A stretch of DNA of 64,000 nucleotides from Streptomyces sp. SKN60. Its GTDB lineage: Bacteria > Actinomycetota > Actinomycetes > Streptomycetales > Streptomycetaceae. Where the stretch lies: the NCBI RefSeq assembly GCF_026236535.1, contig NZ_JAHTMW010000017.1, forward strand, positions 95,850-159,849, read 5' to 3'. Every line of letters begins with the position of its first letter. Positions within the stretch are counted from its first letter, which is position 1. This document shows positions 1 to 8,096 of the stretch, one piece after another. The position numbers were made by a program, and so were the translations under genes. The notes below the pieces were generated by a model that was not told the DNA's origin, did no database searches, and was given only the letters and a program-made list of their open reading frames with translations.

Positions 1-3
1 CCC

Positions 4-735
4 ATGGCGCAGACGCAGGACATCCAGTCGCAGGACATCCGGTCGCAGGACATCCGGCTCGGGCCGTTCACGGCCGTCGACCCCGTGGTGGCCCGCATGC
101 GGGCCATCCGCGCCGCCTGGCACCCGGCCGACGGGGTCGCGGTGTTCAACCGGGTCTATCTGACCGTCACCGAGGAGATCGGCCGGGCCATCGAGGCCGG
201 CTCCTTCACCGACCGGCGGGCCGCCGCCACCCTCGACGTGCGGTTCGCCCAGCGCTATCTGACGGTGGTCGACTCGGTCGCCGCCGGCGGCCCGGCGCCC
301 GCCTGCTGGCGCCCGCTCTTCCACTACCGGCGGCATCCCGGCGTCCGCCCGCTGCAGTTCGCCCTCGCCGGGATCAACGCCCACATCGGGCACGACCTGG
401 CGCTCGCCGTCGTCGACACCTGCCGCACCCTGGACTGCGCGCCCGGGGACCTGGAGGACGAGTTCGACCGGGTCGGCGACGTCCTCGTCCTCCTGGAGGA
501 GCGCATCCGGGACGAACTGATGCCGGGCCCGGACCTCCTGGAGGTCGCGGACCCGCTGACGCATCTGCTCGGCTGCTGGAGCCTGGACCGGGCCCGCGAC
601 GGGGCCTGGCTCGCCGCCCGCTCGCTGTGGCAGCTGCGGCGGCTGCCCGACCTGGCCGAAGAGTTCACCGAACGCCTCGACCGGTCGGTGGGCCTGGTGG
701 GGCGGATGCTGCTCACGCCCCTCGCCAGGCCCTGA
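4..735 (+). CDS. DUF5995 family protein
   Basis: A 243-residue soluble protein with no signal peptide or membrane segment. The stretch GVAVFNRVYLTVTEEI (about residues 39-54) and the later NAHIGHDLALAV (about 124-135) are what I associate with the DUF5995 family of actinobacteria, whose function is unknown. The pattern of conserved His and Asp residues (HIGHD, DEFDRV) could form a polar pocket, but that is inference. The first 18 residues are a five-residue repeat (QDIQ/SQDIR/SQDIR) coded by three 15-bp units, so the native start might lie after it; no ribosome binding site can be judged because only 3 bases precede the ATG. It converges on the flavoenzyme gene that ends 27 bp downstream. Confidence 0.7.
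   Translation: MAQTQDIQSQDIRSQDIRLGPFTAVDPVVARMRAIRAAWHPADGVAVFNRVYLTVTEEIGRAIEAGSFTDRRAAATLDVRFAQRYLTVVDSVAAGGPAPACWRPLFHYRRHPGVRPLQFALAGINAHIGHDLALAVVDTCRTLDCAPGDLEDEFDRVGDVLVLLEERIRDELMPGPDLLEVADPLTHLLGCWSLDRARDGAWLAARSLWQLRRLPDLAEEFTERLDRSVGLVGRMLLTPLARP
13..57 (+). repeat. Three tandem 15-bp units in the 5' end of the DUF5995 gene
   Basis: Units 13-27, 28-42 and 43-57 share the core CGCAGGACATCC; the last two are identical and the first differs at two positions. The repeat keeps the reading frame and adds five residues per copy, so copy number can vary without breaking the gene. Confidence 0.9.
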
Positions 736-762
736 CCGACACGGGGATCGGTCCTCCCGGGA

Positions 763-2463
763 TCAGTCCTCCGGCAGCTCGACCGGGGCGATCTCGTCGT
801 ACACGTCGCCCGGGCCCGGGTTGGTGCCGTCGGTCGCGCCGCCGAACTGGTGCATCACGCCCCACACCGCGTTGAGCGCCGTCTGCACCGCGCCCTCGGC
901 CCAGCCGGCCGTCCACGAGATGTCGTCGCCGGCCAGGAAGATGCCCCGCTTGTCCTCGGGCAGCCGGTCCTGCATGAAGTGCGTGAACAGGCGGCGCTGG
1001 TAGCGGTAGTGGCCCGGCAGGTTGGCCTTGAACGCGCCCATGAAGTAGGGCTCGTTCTCCCAGGAGACCGTCACCGGGTTGCCGATGATGTGCTTCCGGA
1101 TGTCGACCTTCGGGTAGATCTCGCCGAGCGACTTGAGCATGACCTCCATGCGCTCGTTGGCGGAGAGCGGCAGCCACTTGAGGCTGTCGTCGCACCACGT
1201 GTACGAGAGGCAGATGACGGCCGGCTTGTCCGGGCCGTCGTCCAGGAGGTAGGTGCCGCGGGTCATCCGGTCGGTGAGCGTCATCGACATGACGTCCCGG
1301 CCCGTCTCCTCGTCCTTGTCCAGCCAGAACGGCCGGTCGACCGGCACGAAGAGCTTCGAGGACTCCATGTAGTGGGTGCGCTCGATCGCCGTCCAGTGGT
1401 CGATCGGGAACAGCGAGTCGTCGCAGGCGATCTTGGAGAGCAGCATCCAGGACTGGGCGGTGAATATCGCCGCCCGGTACGTGCGGATGTCGCCGTTGGC
1501 GTCCGTCACCGTGATGTGGTTGTCCGCGGTGCGGTGCAGCCGGGTGACGGCCGGCTTCGGCGCGCCGCCCTCGTGCAGCGAGGCGAGCGAGGTGCCCTGC
1601 GCCCAGTGCACGATCTTCTCCGGCTCGCGCTCCCACAGGCGCAGCGGCAGCTGCTGCGAGCCGCCGACGATGCCGCGGTGGTGGTCGTCGGCCTCGGTGT
1701 AGACGACCCGCAGGATCTCCAGGATGGAGTTCGGGAAGTCGGTGTCCCAGCCGCCGGTGCCGAAGCCGACCTGGCCGAAGATCTCGCGGTGCCGGAAGGA
1801 CTTGAAGGCCTCGGACTCGCAGAGGAAGCCGTAGAAGGTCTGGTTGTCGAGCTTCTCGACCAGCTTCGCCCAGATCTCGCGGATCCGCGGCACGTCGCGC
1901 TCGCGCATCGCGCGGTTCATGTCGGAGAAGTCCGCGCCCTCGTCGAGGCACTTGTTCCAGGCCTCGGCGACATCGCGGTAGACCTGCGGCAGGTCGGCGA
2001 CGGTCTCCGCGTAGTGCGACTCGCCCTTGAGGTCGACGACGGTCGACGGGGTGGCCTCGGCCAGCGGGTTCGGGAACGGCTTGGTGGTCAGGCCGACCAG
2101 GTCGATGTAGTGCTGCAGCGCCGTGGAGGAGGGCGGGAAGCGCATCGCGCCCATCTCGGCGCTCAGGCCCTCGGCGCCGGTGCCCTCGAAGCCGACCGTG
2201 CGCAGCCGGCCGCCGATCTGGTCGGCCTCGTACACGACCGGCTTGAGGCCCATCTTCATCAGCTCGTAGGCGGCGATGATGCCGGACAGGCCGCCGCCGA
2301 CGATCGCGACCTCGGCGCCGTGCTCGGTCGCCGGGACCTGCCCGAGGCCGGCCGGGTGGGCCAGGAAGTCGTCGTAGGCGTAGGGGAAGTCCGGACCGAA
2401 CATGGTGATCGGCGGCTGCTGCTCGTCGGCGTGCTCGACGGCGTTGGGCACGGTGGACGTCAT
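763..2463 (-). CDS. Flavin amine-oxidase-fold enzyme, probably acting on an L-amino acid (oxidase or 2-monooxygenase)
   Basis: 566 residues, FAD-dependent. The dinucleotide-binding motif VGGGLSG is at 55-61, the ribose-binding Glu at 79 and GGRLRT at 84-89; the C-terminal FAD segment FLAGDDISWTAGWAEGA closes the domain. The motif GAMRFP (105-110) places Arg108 where L-amino acid oxidases and tryptophan/lysine 2-monooxygenases hold the substrate carboxylate, so an amino acid substrate is more likely than a simple amine. Length fits the 2-monooxygenase subgroup (about 560 residues). A good AAGGAG lies 8 bases before the ATG. The upstream gene on the same strand, 60 bp away, is a nitrilase-fold amidase, which is the partner expected for a monooxygenase that makes an amide. 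Whether it is an oxidase or a monooxygenase cannot be decided from sequence. Confidence 0.85.
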   Translation of the reverse strand: MTSTVPNAVEHADEQQPPITMFGPDFPYAYDDFLAHPAGLGQVPATEHGAEVAIVGGGLSGIIAAYELMKMGLKPVVYEADQIGGRLRTVGFEGTGAEGLSAEMGAMRFPPSSTALQHYIDLVGLTTKPFPNPLAEATPSTVVDLKGESHYAETVADLPQVYRDVAEAWNKCLDEGADFSDMNRAMRERDVPRIREIWAKLVEKLDNQTFYGFLCESEAFKSFRHREIFGQVGFGTGGWDTDFPNSILEILRVVYTEADDHHRGIVGGSQQLPLRLWEREPEKIVHWAQGTSLASLHEGGAPKPAVTRLHRTADNHITVTDANGDIRTYRAAIFTAQSWMLLSKIACDDSLFPIDHWTAIERTHYMESSKLFVPVDRPFWLDKDEETGRDVMSMTLTDRMTRGTYLLDDGPDKPAVICLSYTWCDDSLKWLPLSANERMEVMLKSLGEIYPKVDIRKHIIGNPVTVSWENEPYFMGAFKANLPGHYRYQRRLFTHFMQDRLPEDKRGIFLAGDDISWTAGWAEGAVQTALNAVWGVMHQFGGATDGTNPGPGDVYDEIAPVELPED

Positions 2464-2523
2464 GGGGTACGGACTCCTTGCGCGAAACGGGTGAGGCGGG
2501 GGTGGGACCGGGCGGGGACGGCG

Positions 2524-3330
2524 CTAGACGAGGGAGCCGTAGAGCCCCGGGCGGCGGTCGCGGAGGTAGGGGTTCTCCGCGCGGGAGGCCGCGAGGAATT
2601 CGGGTTCGACGTCGCCGAGGACCAGGTCCGTGCCGCGCCCGGCGCGGGCCCGGGCGGTGCCGTCGGGGCCGGCCAGGACGGAGAGGCCGACGAACTCGAA
2701 GTCGCCCTCGGGGCCGGTCCGGTTGGCGTACCCGATGTAGATCTGGTTCTCGAAGGCGCGGACCGGGACGACGGAGAGCGGGACGATCTCGGCCGGGTGC
2801 ATCAGCGCGGTCGGCACCAGGAGGAGGTCGGTGCCGGCCAGCGCGTGCGCCCGTACGTTCTCGGGGAACTCGACGTCGTAGCAGATCATCAGGCCGACCG
2901 TGAGGCCGCCGAGCTCCGCCTGGACGACGGCGTCGTCACCGGGGGTGAACCACTTCGCCTCGAAGCCGCCGAAGAGGTGGGTCTTGCGGTAGTGGGCGAG
3001 CCGGCTGCCGTCGGCGCCGAAGAGCTGGGCGGAGTTGTAGATCACGCCGTGCCGCTCGGTGTCGCGCTCCGGGTATCCGTAGCCGACGGCCAGGCCGTGG
3101 CGGGCGGCGATCGCGGCGACCGCGTCGGCGGAGGGGCCGTCGGCCGGCTCGGCGAGCCGGGCCATGGCGTCGCCGATGGCGTAGCCGGTGAGGAACAGCT
3201 CGGGGGCGAGCAGCACGGCGGCGCCCGCGGCGGCGGCGCGGCCCGCGGCCTCGTCGAGGACCTTGAGGTTGGCGGCCACGTCACCGAGCTCGCCGGAGCT
3301 CTGGAGCAGTGCGGTGCGCAGCGCGGGCAT
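2524..3330 (-). CDS. Nitrilase-superfamily carbon-nitrogen hydrolase (probable amidase)
   Basis: 268 residues, single CN-hydrolase domain. The catalytic triad of the family is visible: Glu44 in APELFLTGY, Lys116 in YRKTHLFG and Cys150 in MICYDVEFPE. The start at 3330 is chosen because the protein opens directly with the first beta strand (MPALRTALLQS); the open frame further upstream has no family similarity. It is the first gene of a likely two-gene unit with the flavoenzyme 60 bp downstream. Together they resemble the lysine 2-monooxygenase/5-aminovaleramidase and tryptophan monooxygenase/indoleacetamide hydrolase logic: oxidative decarboxylation of an amino acid to an amide, then hydrolysis to the acid. 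The substrate is unknown, and other nitrilase-branch activities remain possible. Confidence 0.85.
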   Translation of the reverse strand: MPALRTALLQSSGELGDVAANLKVLDEAAGRAAAAGAAVLLAPELFLTGYAIGDAMARLAEPADGPSADAVAAIAARHGLAVGYGYPERDTERHGVIYNSAQLFGADGSRLAHYRKTHLFGGFEAKWFTPGDDAVVQAELGGLTVGLMICYDVEFPENVRAHALAGTDLLLVPTALMHPAEIVPLSVVPVRAFENQIYIGYANRTGPEGDFEFVGLSVLAGPDGTARARAGRGTDLVLGDVEPEFLAASRAENPYLRDRRPGLYGSLV

Positions 3331-3425
3331 GGGCCGTCCTCGGAGGTCGAAGCTGGGGGAGGAATTCAAGGGGAAGCTGTCAAAAACGGTACGGTTTCGG
3401 GCTCGGCCGGGACAAGGCGCGACCG

Positions 3426-3485
3426 TTGCGGACCGACCGTCGAACCGTTGCGCGATCACCCCCCTCGATGGTGATTCGTTGCGCA
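3426..3485. promoter_or_regulatory. Array of three TTGCGC-like motifs upstream of the amidase gene
   Basis: In the 297-bp divergent gap 3331-3627, TTGCGGA (3426), TTGCGCG (3448) and TTGCGCA (3479) lie in the same orientation, 22 and 31 bp apart. Between the last two is an inverted repeat ATCACC (3455-3460)/GGTGAT (3470-3475). A near-identical array precedes the permease gene (6349-6406), so a shared regulator, perhaps the Lrp protein coded at 4240-4695, is inferred. The rest of the gap shows no gene. Confidence 0.5.
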
Positions 3486-3627
3486 CCCCTCGGGAGCGTG
3501 ATCGTCCGCAGGTCGTACGCCTCCCCCGCCGCGCGGCGGAAGCGGGGACCGTTCCCCGGCGCGATGTCCCGGCGGGCCCGGGCCGGAAGAGTGGTGGGCG
3601 TCCGGTTGACCTGCCGAAAGGACCGAC

Positions 3628-4173
3628 ATGAAGCGCCGTACGAAGATCGCCGCCGTGGCCGCGGCCCTGCTGATCACCTTGGCCGCGGGCGGTGCCGCCA
3701 CCGCCGACACCGACTGGTCGGGCAAGGGGCCGCGCGAGGCGGCGGCGCTGACCGGCACCGCCAAGCTGTACCGGCCGGCCGGGGACGACATCACGTTCAG
3801 CTTCGACGCGCACCTGGCGGCGAAGGACAACAAGGACCCGGAGGCCGCGACGGGCACCTTCCGGTTCAGCCACTACAAGGACGGGAAGGGCGGCTACGCG
3901 GTGGCGAAGGTCGACTGCCTGGTCACCGGCGGCAAGGTGGCGGTGGTGACGGGCATCGTCACCGAGACCGATGTGGACGGCTTCCGGAACAAGCGGGTCG
4001 GCGTCTCCGTGCACGACCTCGGCCGGCACGACCGGCTCGGCTACAGCTGGATGACCCGGGGCCAGGACTCGGAGCTGCCGCCGTGCCAGAGCGCGCCGCC
4101 GTTCGAGAAGGTCAAGGCCGGCACCGGCGACTTCGACGTGCTGCCCTGGCTCCTGGAGTACCCGACCGAGTAG
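3628..4173 (+). CDS. Small secreted protein of unknown function
   Basis: 181 residues. A Sec signal peptide is clear: basic MKRRTK, hydrophobic core AAVAAALLITLAAGG, and a likely cleavage after ATA (about residues 24-26). The mature part is a beta-rich 155-residue domain containing two cysteines (VDCLV and PPCQSAP) that could form one disulfide. Wording such as AKLYRPAGDDITFSFDAH resembles the short secreted actinobacterial proteins annotated as repetin-like, but I do not recognise a catalytic motif. GAAAGGACC gives a ribosome binding site 5-10 bases before the ATG. It is transcribed away from the amidase gene and shares the intergenic region with it; a strong hairpin follows its stop. Confidence 0.8.
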   Translation: MKRRTKIAAVAAALLITLAAGGAATADTDWSGKGPREAAALTGTAKLYRPAGDDITFSFDAHLAAKDNKDPEAATGTFRFSHYKDGKGGYAVAKVDCLVTGGKVAVVTGIVTETDVDGFRNKRVGVSVHDLGRHDRLGYSWMTRGQDSELPPCQSAPPFEKVKAGTGDFDVLPWLLEYPTE

Positions 4174-4190
4174 CGCCGGGGACGCGAAAA

Positions 4191-4225
4191 GGGCGGGCCG
4201 CCCCACGGGGGTGGGCGGCCCGCCC
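4191..4225. terminator. Bidirectional terminator hairpin
   Basis: Perfect 13-bp stem (4191-4203 with 4213-4225) and a 9-base loop between the convergent secreted-protein gene and the Lrp gene, with GAAAA on one side and TT on the other. Confidence 0.85.
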
Positions 4226-4239
4226 TTGCGCACTCGTCC

Positions 4240-4695
4240 TTACGCGGGCGATCCCGAGGAGAAGCGCCGCAGCAGCGGCGACAGCACGAGCACGGACTTG
4301 GTGCGCTCCACGAAGGGCTCGCCCGCGATGCGCTCCAGGACCCGCTCGAAGTGGCGCATGTCGGAGGCGAAGACCTGCACGACGGCGTCCGCGTCACCGG
4401 TCACGGTCGACGCGGACACCACCTCCGGATACCGCTCCAGGCCGCGCCGGATGTCCTCCGGCGAGGTGTTGTGGCGGCAGTAGATCTCGACGAACCCCTC
4501 GGTCTCCCAGCCGAGCGCCGCCGGGTCCACCCGTACGGTGAAGCCGGTGATGGCGCCCTCGGCCCGGAGCCGGTCCACGCGCCGCTTCACGGCGGGCGCG
4601 GAGAGTCCGACGAGCGAGCCGATGTCGGCGTAGCTGCGGCGGGCGTCTTCCGCGAGGGCGTGGACGATGCGTTCGTCGAGGTCGTTGAGTCGCAC
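4240..4695 (-). CDS. Lrp/AsnC family transcriptional regulator
   Basis: 151 residues with the standard two-part layout: an N-terminal winged helix (MRLNDLDERIVHALAEDARRS, then the recognition helix around SAPAVKRRVDRLRAEG, residues 32-47) and a C-terminal RAM/ligand domain with VTGDADAVVQVFASD (about 98-112), the strand that forms the amino-acid pocket. Such proteins sense amino acids and act as dimers to octamers. It starts 10 bp after the stop of the APC permease gene and is probably translated from the same mRNA. The natural inference is that it controls the permease and the amidase/flavoenzyme pair in response to their amino acid. Confidence 0.92.
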   Translation of the reverse strand: MRLNDLDERIVHALAEDARRSYADIGSLVGLSAPAVKRRVDRLRAEGAITGFTVRVDPAALGWETEGFVEIYCRHNTSPEDIRRGLERYPEVVSASTVTGDADAVVQVFASDMRHFERVLERIAGEPFVERTKSVLVLSPLLRRFSSGSPA

Positions 4696-4705
4696 TACGG
4701 GTGGA

Positions 4706-6178
4706 TCACTTCTCTGCGGATGCCAGTTTCGAGCGGCGAATGCCGTACAGGAAGTAGAACACGAGTCCCGCGGCCATCCAGCAACCGAAGACGACCCAGG
4801 TCACGGTGTCGAGGCTGAACATGTTGTACGCGCAGAAGATGAAGCCGAGCACCGGGAAGACCGGGCCGAGCATGACCTTGAAGGTGCGCGGCATGTCGGG
4901 GCGGGTGTAGCGAAGCACGATCACCGCGATGTTGACCAGACCGAAGGCGAAGAGGGTGCCGATGCTGGTGGCGTCGACGAGCTTGCCCAGCGGGATGACC
5001 GAGGCGAGGGCGGCGCAGAACAGCGAGACGATCACGGTGTTGACCCGCGGGGTGCCGGTCTTGGCGCTGACCTTGCCGAAGACCTTCGGCACCAGGCCGT
5101 CGCGGGACATCGCGAAGAGCACGCGGGTCTGGCCGTAGAGGACGGTCAGGACGACGCTGGCGATGGAGATGACGGCGCCGGCGGCGAGCAGGGTGCCCCA
5201 GAAGGTCTGGCCGGTGACGTCGTTCATGATCGCGGCCAGGGTGGCCTCGGAGCCCTCGAAGTCCTTCCAGTGCCAGGCGCCGACCGCGACGGCGGCGACG
5301 AGCACGTAGAGGACGGTGACGATGAGCAGCGAGAGCATGATCGCCCGCGGCAGGTCGCGCTTGGGGTTCTTGGCCTCCTCGCCGGCCGTGGAGGCGGCGT
5401 CGAAGCCGATGTACGAGAAGAAGAGGCTGGCGCTGGCGGCGCCGACGCCCGCGACGCCGAGCGGCATGAAGTCCTTGTAGTTGCCGGACTTGAAGCCCAC
5501 GAAGCCGATGGCGCAGAACAGCGCGAGCGCGGCGATCTTCACGACGACCATGATCGTGTTGACCACGGCGGACTCACGGGCGCCGCCGAGCAGGAACACC
5601 ATGGCGAGCAGCACGACGATCAGGCCGGGCAGGTTGATGATGCCGCCCTCGCCCGGGGCGGAGGACAGCACGTCGGGGATGGTGACGCCGATCGTGCCGT
5701 CGAGCAGCTCGTTGAGGTACTCGCCCCAGCCGACCGCCACCGCGGCCACGGAGACGCCGTACTCCAGGACCAGACACCAGCCGCAGACCCAGGCGACGAG
5801 TTCGCCCATCGTTGCGTACGCGTACGAGTACGAGGAGCCCGCGACCGGTATGGAGCCGGCCAGCTCGGCGTACGAGAGGGCCGAGAAGAGCGCGGTGAGA
5901 CCGGCGATCACGAAGGACAGCGTGACGGCGGGGCCGGCCTTCGGGACCGCGGAGCCGAGCACCACGAAGATGCCGGTGCCGAGCGTCGCACCGATGCTGA
6001 TCATGGTCAGCTGCCACATGCCGAGGGTGCGGCGGAGCGTGCCGCCCTCGCCCTGGCCACCCTCGGCGACCAGGCTTTCTACCGGCTTGAGGCGGGTCAG
6101 GGCGGAGAGCCCGAAGGTCTTGCGGGCGGTCGGGACGGTCGTGTCCTCGACCGGTGGGGCTGCGCCGTGGTCCAGCAC
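4706..6178 (-). CDS. APC-family amino acid permease
   Basis: 490 residues with about 12 hydrophobic segments, the first beginning at LTMISIGATLGTGIFVV. The GATLGTGIFV signature in helix 1 and the SYAELAGSIPVAGSSYSYAY stretch in helices 2-3 place it in the cationic/neutral amino acid branch (YfnA/CAT-like) of the APC superfamily, a proton-coupled importer in the cell membrane. The N-terminal 50 residues and the short basic C-terminus are cytoplasmic. Its mRNA probably continues into the Lrp gene. Specificity cannot be read from the sequence; the neighbouring amino-acid-degrading enzymes suggest it brings in their substrate. Confidence 0.9.
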   Translation of the reverse strand: MLDHGAAPPVEDTTVPTARKTFGLSALTRLKPVESLVAEGGQGEGGTLRRTLGMWQLTMISIGATLGTGIFVVLGSAVPKAGPAVTLSFVIAGLTALFSALSYAELAGSIPVAGSSYSYAYATMGELVAWVCGWCLVLEYGVSVAAVAVGWGEYLNELLDGTIGVTIPDVLSSAPGEGGIINLPGLIVVLLAMVFLLGGARESAVVNTIMVVVKIAALALFCAIGFVGFKSGNYKDFMPLGVAGVGAASASLFFSYIGFDAASTAGEEAKNPKRDLPRAIMLSLLIVTVLYVLVAAVAVGAWHWKDFEGSEATLAAIMNDVTGQTFWGTLLAAGAVISIASVVLTVLYGQTRVLFAMSRDGLVPKVFGKVSAKTGTPRVNTVIVSLFCAALASVIPLGKLVDATSIGTLFAFGLVNIAVIVLRYTRPDMPRTFKVMLGPVFPVLGFIFCAYNMFSLDTVTWVVFGCWMAAGLVFYFLYGIRRSKLASAEK

Positions 6179-6348
6179 TGCGGGGGCTCCTTATCGCTGC
6201 CTGTCGACGAGCGGGGACCGCGGCGGTGCGTGGGCATGGAAAAGCAGGCCCACGGGGGAAGGGGAACCGCCGAGCAGGCGGTCGCCGCCACTCCTGGTAC
6301 GGGGCACGAGCCTAAGGGGTGGAGCTTCGCACTCGTAATGCAGGGTTG

Positions 6349-6406
6349 TTGCGCACTGCCGGATGATCATTGCGCACTTGCCGCACAGACGGGGAAACAT
6401 TGCGCT
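6349..6406. promoter_or_regulatory. Array of three TTGCGC motifs upstream of the permease-lrp operon
   Basis: The 332-bp divergent gap 6179-6510 holds TTGCGCA at 6349 and 6370 and TTGCGCT at 6400, same orientation, spaced 21 and 30 bp, i.e. about two and three helical turns. The amidase promoter region has the same pattern at 22 and 31 bp. The stretch around it is noticeably more A/T-rich than the genes, as expected for a control region. I see no gene or terminator in the rest of the gap. Confidence 0.55.
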
Positions 6407-6510
6407 CCCCCGCAAAAAACGACACATCGGGGGCAATGCGCGGCCTCCCGTGACCCTTGACTCCTCAGGGCGTTTGGCCCACGCTGCACCCGCCCGAACG
6501 GAGGTCATCG

Positions 6511-7530
6511 GTGAGCTGGCTGGAGCCCGAACCCTTCCTGCGCGGCACCGCGTGGCGGGACGGCGACCGTCCGGTCCGGGCCGACCCGGCCGACCTGGAG
6601 CGGCTGCCCTGGGACATCGCCCAGCGGGCCGCGCTGCCGATCGGGGTGCGGCTCGAGTTCACGGCGGCGCCGGGCACCCGGGCGGTGCTGCTGCGCTACC
6701 GTGCGGTGCTCCCGGCGCCCGGCGACGCGCTGCGCGCGCTGCGGCACGGCTTCGCGCTCTGGCAGGGCGCCCGGTGTCTGGCGGAGGTGTTCGCGAAGCC
6801 GGCCGAGGAGGGCACCGTACGCATCCGACTCCCGCCCGATGGCGGCGAGTTCACGGTCCATCTGCCGGAGGGACAGGCACCCGTCGTGTGCGGTCTGCGG
6901 GCCGTCGGCGGCGCTCTGGCGCCCGCCCCGCGCCGTCCGCGCTGGCTCGTGCACGGGGACTCGATCACCGAGGGCTGGTGGTCGACCCGCCCCGCCCACT
7001 CCTGGCCCGCCGCGGCCGGCCGGCTGCTCGGCCTCGATCCGGTGAACCTCGGTTACGCGGGCGGGGCACGCGGCGAACTCCCGCTCGCCGAGCACCTCGC
7101 CCGGCTCCCCGGCGACCTGATCACCCTCGCCTTCGGCACCAACTGCTGGGCGGCCGTGCCCTGTTCGGCGCCGCTGCTCTACGAGACCACCCGGGCGTTC
7201 GTCGCTCTGGTGCGCCGCGGCCACCCGGACACCCCGCTGCTGCTCCTCTCCCCCGTCCTTCGCCCGGCGGCCGAGCGCACCGGCAACGCCCTGGGCGCCA
7301 CGCTCACCGAGCTGCGGGCCGCCATGGAGGCGGCCGTACGGGACCTGGCCGCGGCGGGCGACGGACGGCTCGCCCTGCTGCCCGGCGGTCCGCTCCTCAC
7401 CCCGGACGACCTCGTGGACGGCCTGCACCCCAACGACCGGGGCCACGCGCGGATCGCGGCGGCGGTGGCGGGGGCGCTGCGGGAGGCGGGCTTCGTGGGC
7501 CGCCCGGCCCCCGTCAGGCGAGGCGCCTGA
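6511..7530 (+). CDS. SGNH/GDSL-type hydrolase
   Basis: 339 residues from a GTG that has CGGAGG 6 bases before it; the in-frame ATG further upstream has no such site. An N-terminal beta-rich part (about 1-145) precedes an SGNH domain with block I HGDSIT (nucleophile Ser), block II YAGGARG, block III FGTNCW and block V DGLHPND (catalytic Asp and His). Esterase or deacetylase activity on a carbohydrate or lipid ester is the family expectation; the two-domain layout resembles carbohydrate esterases, but no substrate can be named. No signal peptide is present, so it is probably cytoplasmic. The 3' end overlaps the convergent GNAT gene by 17 bp. Confidence 0.85.
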   Translation: MSWLEPEPFLRGTAWRDGDRPVRADPADLERLPWDIAQRAALPIGVRLEFTAAPGTRAVLLRYRAVLPAPGDALRALRHGFALWQGARCLAEVFAKPAEEGTVRIRLPPDGGEFTVHLPEGQAPVVCGLRAVGGALAPAPRRPRWLVHGDSITEGWWSTRPAHSWPAAAGRLLGLDPVNLGYAGGARGELPLAEHLARLPGDLITLAFGTNCWAAVPCSAPLLYETTRAFVALVRRGHPDTPLLLLSPVLRPAAERTGNALGATLTELRAAMEAAVRDLAAAGDGRLALLPGGPLLTPDDLVDGLHPNDRGHARIAAAVAGALREAGFVGRPAPVRRGA

Positions 7531-8017
7531 CGAGGAAGGTGCAGGGGTCGGCGCAGTCGTGCCGGAGGCCGGCCTCGTCCGTGTACGCGTAGCGGTCGGT
7601 GTACGCCGTCACGGGCCCGTAGCCGAGCCGGGCGTACAAGGCGGCCGCCCTCGGGTTGTCGTCGCCCACGCCGAGGCCCAGGTGCGTCCGGCCCCGCTCG
7701 CGCGCCAGCTCCTCGGCGGCGCGGATCAGGGCCGTGCCGATGCCCTGGCCGCGCAGGTCCTCCCGTACGTCCAGACCGTTGAGCTCCGGGCAGCCGGCGA
7801 GCGCCGCCTGCACCTCCGGCGCGGCACAGCCGTCCCAGCGGATCTGCCCGTTGCCGGCCGGCAGCCCGCCGTGCCAGGCGATCAGATACGTGCCGTGTCC
7901 GGCCTCCTGGCGGGCGAAGCGGTCGGCGTGCCGGCTGGGAGCCCCCGGGGTGGGCAGATGGCGGCCGAGCAGGGGCAGGTCCTCGGCCCGGCAGGGCGTG
8001 ATCTCCGTACGGTCCAT
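7514..8017 (-). CDS. GNAT family N-acetyltransferase
   Basis: 167 residues. The acetyl-CoA-binding motif A is seen as VREDLRGQGIGTALIRAAEE, followed by NPRAAALYARLGYG, the usual strand-helix after the pantetheine cleft. The start at 8017 (MDRTEITPCRAED) is preferred because a frame extension upstream would run through the terminator hairpin of the preceding gene. The acceptor amine is unknown. It converges with and overlaps the SGNH hydrolase gene by 17 bp. Confidence 0.85.
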   Translation of the reverse strand: MDRTEITPCRAEDLPLLGRHLPTPGAPSRHADRFARQEAGHGTYLIAWHGGLPAGNGQIRWDGCAAPEVQAALAGCPELNGLDVREDLRGQGIGTALIRAAEELARERGRTHLGLGVGDDNPRAAALYARLGYGPVTAYTDRYAYTDEAGLRHDCADPCTFLVRRLA

Positions 8018-8040
8018 GCGGCCGACCGTACGGGAACGCC

Positions 8041-8074
8041 GTGGGCCCCCGGGAGGGATTTCCCGGGGGCCCAC
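8041..8074 (-). terminator. Terminator of guaB1
   Basis: Perfect 14-bp stem (8041-8054 with 8061-8074), 6-base loop, 22 bp after the guaB1 stop on the minus strand. Confidence 0.85.
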
Positions 8075-8096
8075 GGTGCGTTCAGATCGCCGCGGC

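Noticed and set aside
736..775. Near-repeat of about 14 bp (GGATCNGTCCTCC twice) at the 3' end of the flavoenzyme gene
   Set aside because: Only two copies, one inside coding sequence, no dyad strong enough for a terminator; probably chance in GC-rich DNA.
850..3474. Very long plus-strand open frame antisense to the flavoenzyme and amidase genes
   Set aside because: High-GC third positions suppress stop codons on the opposite strand; the translation is Arg/Val/Gly-rich with no family similarity, while the minus-strand genes carry complete motifs.
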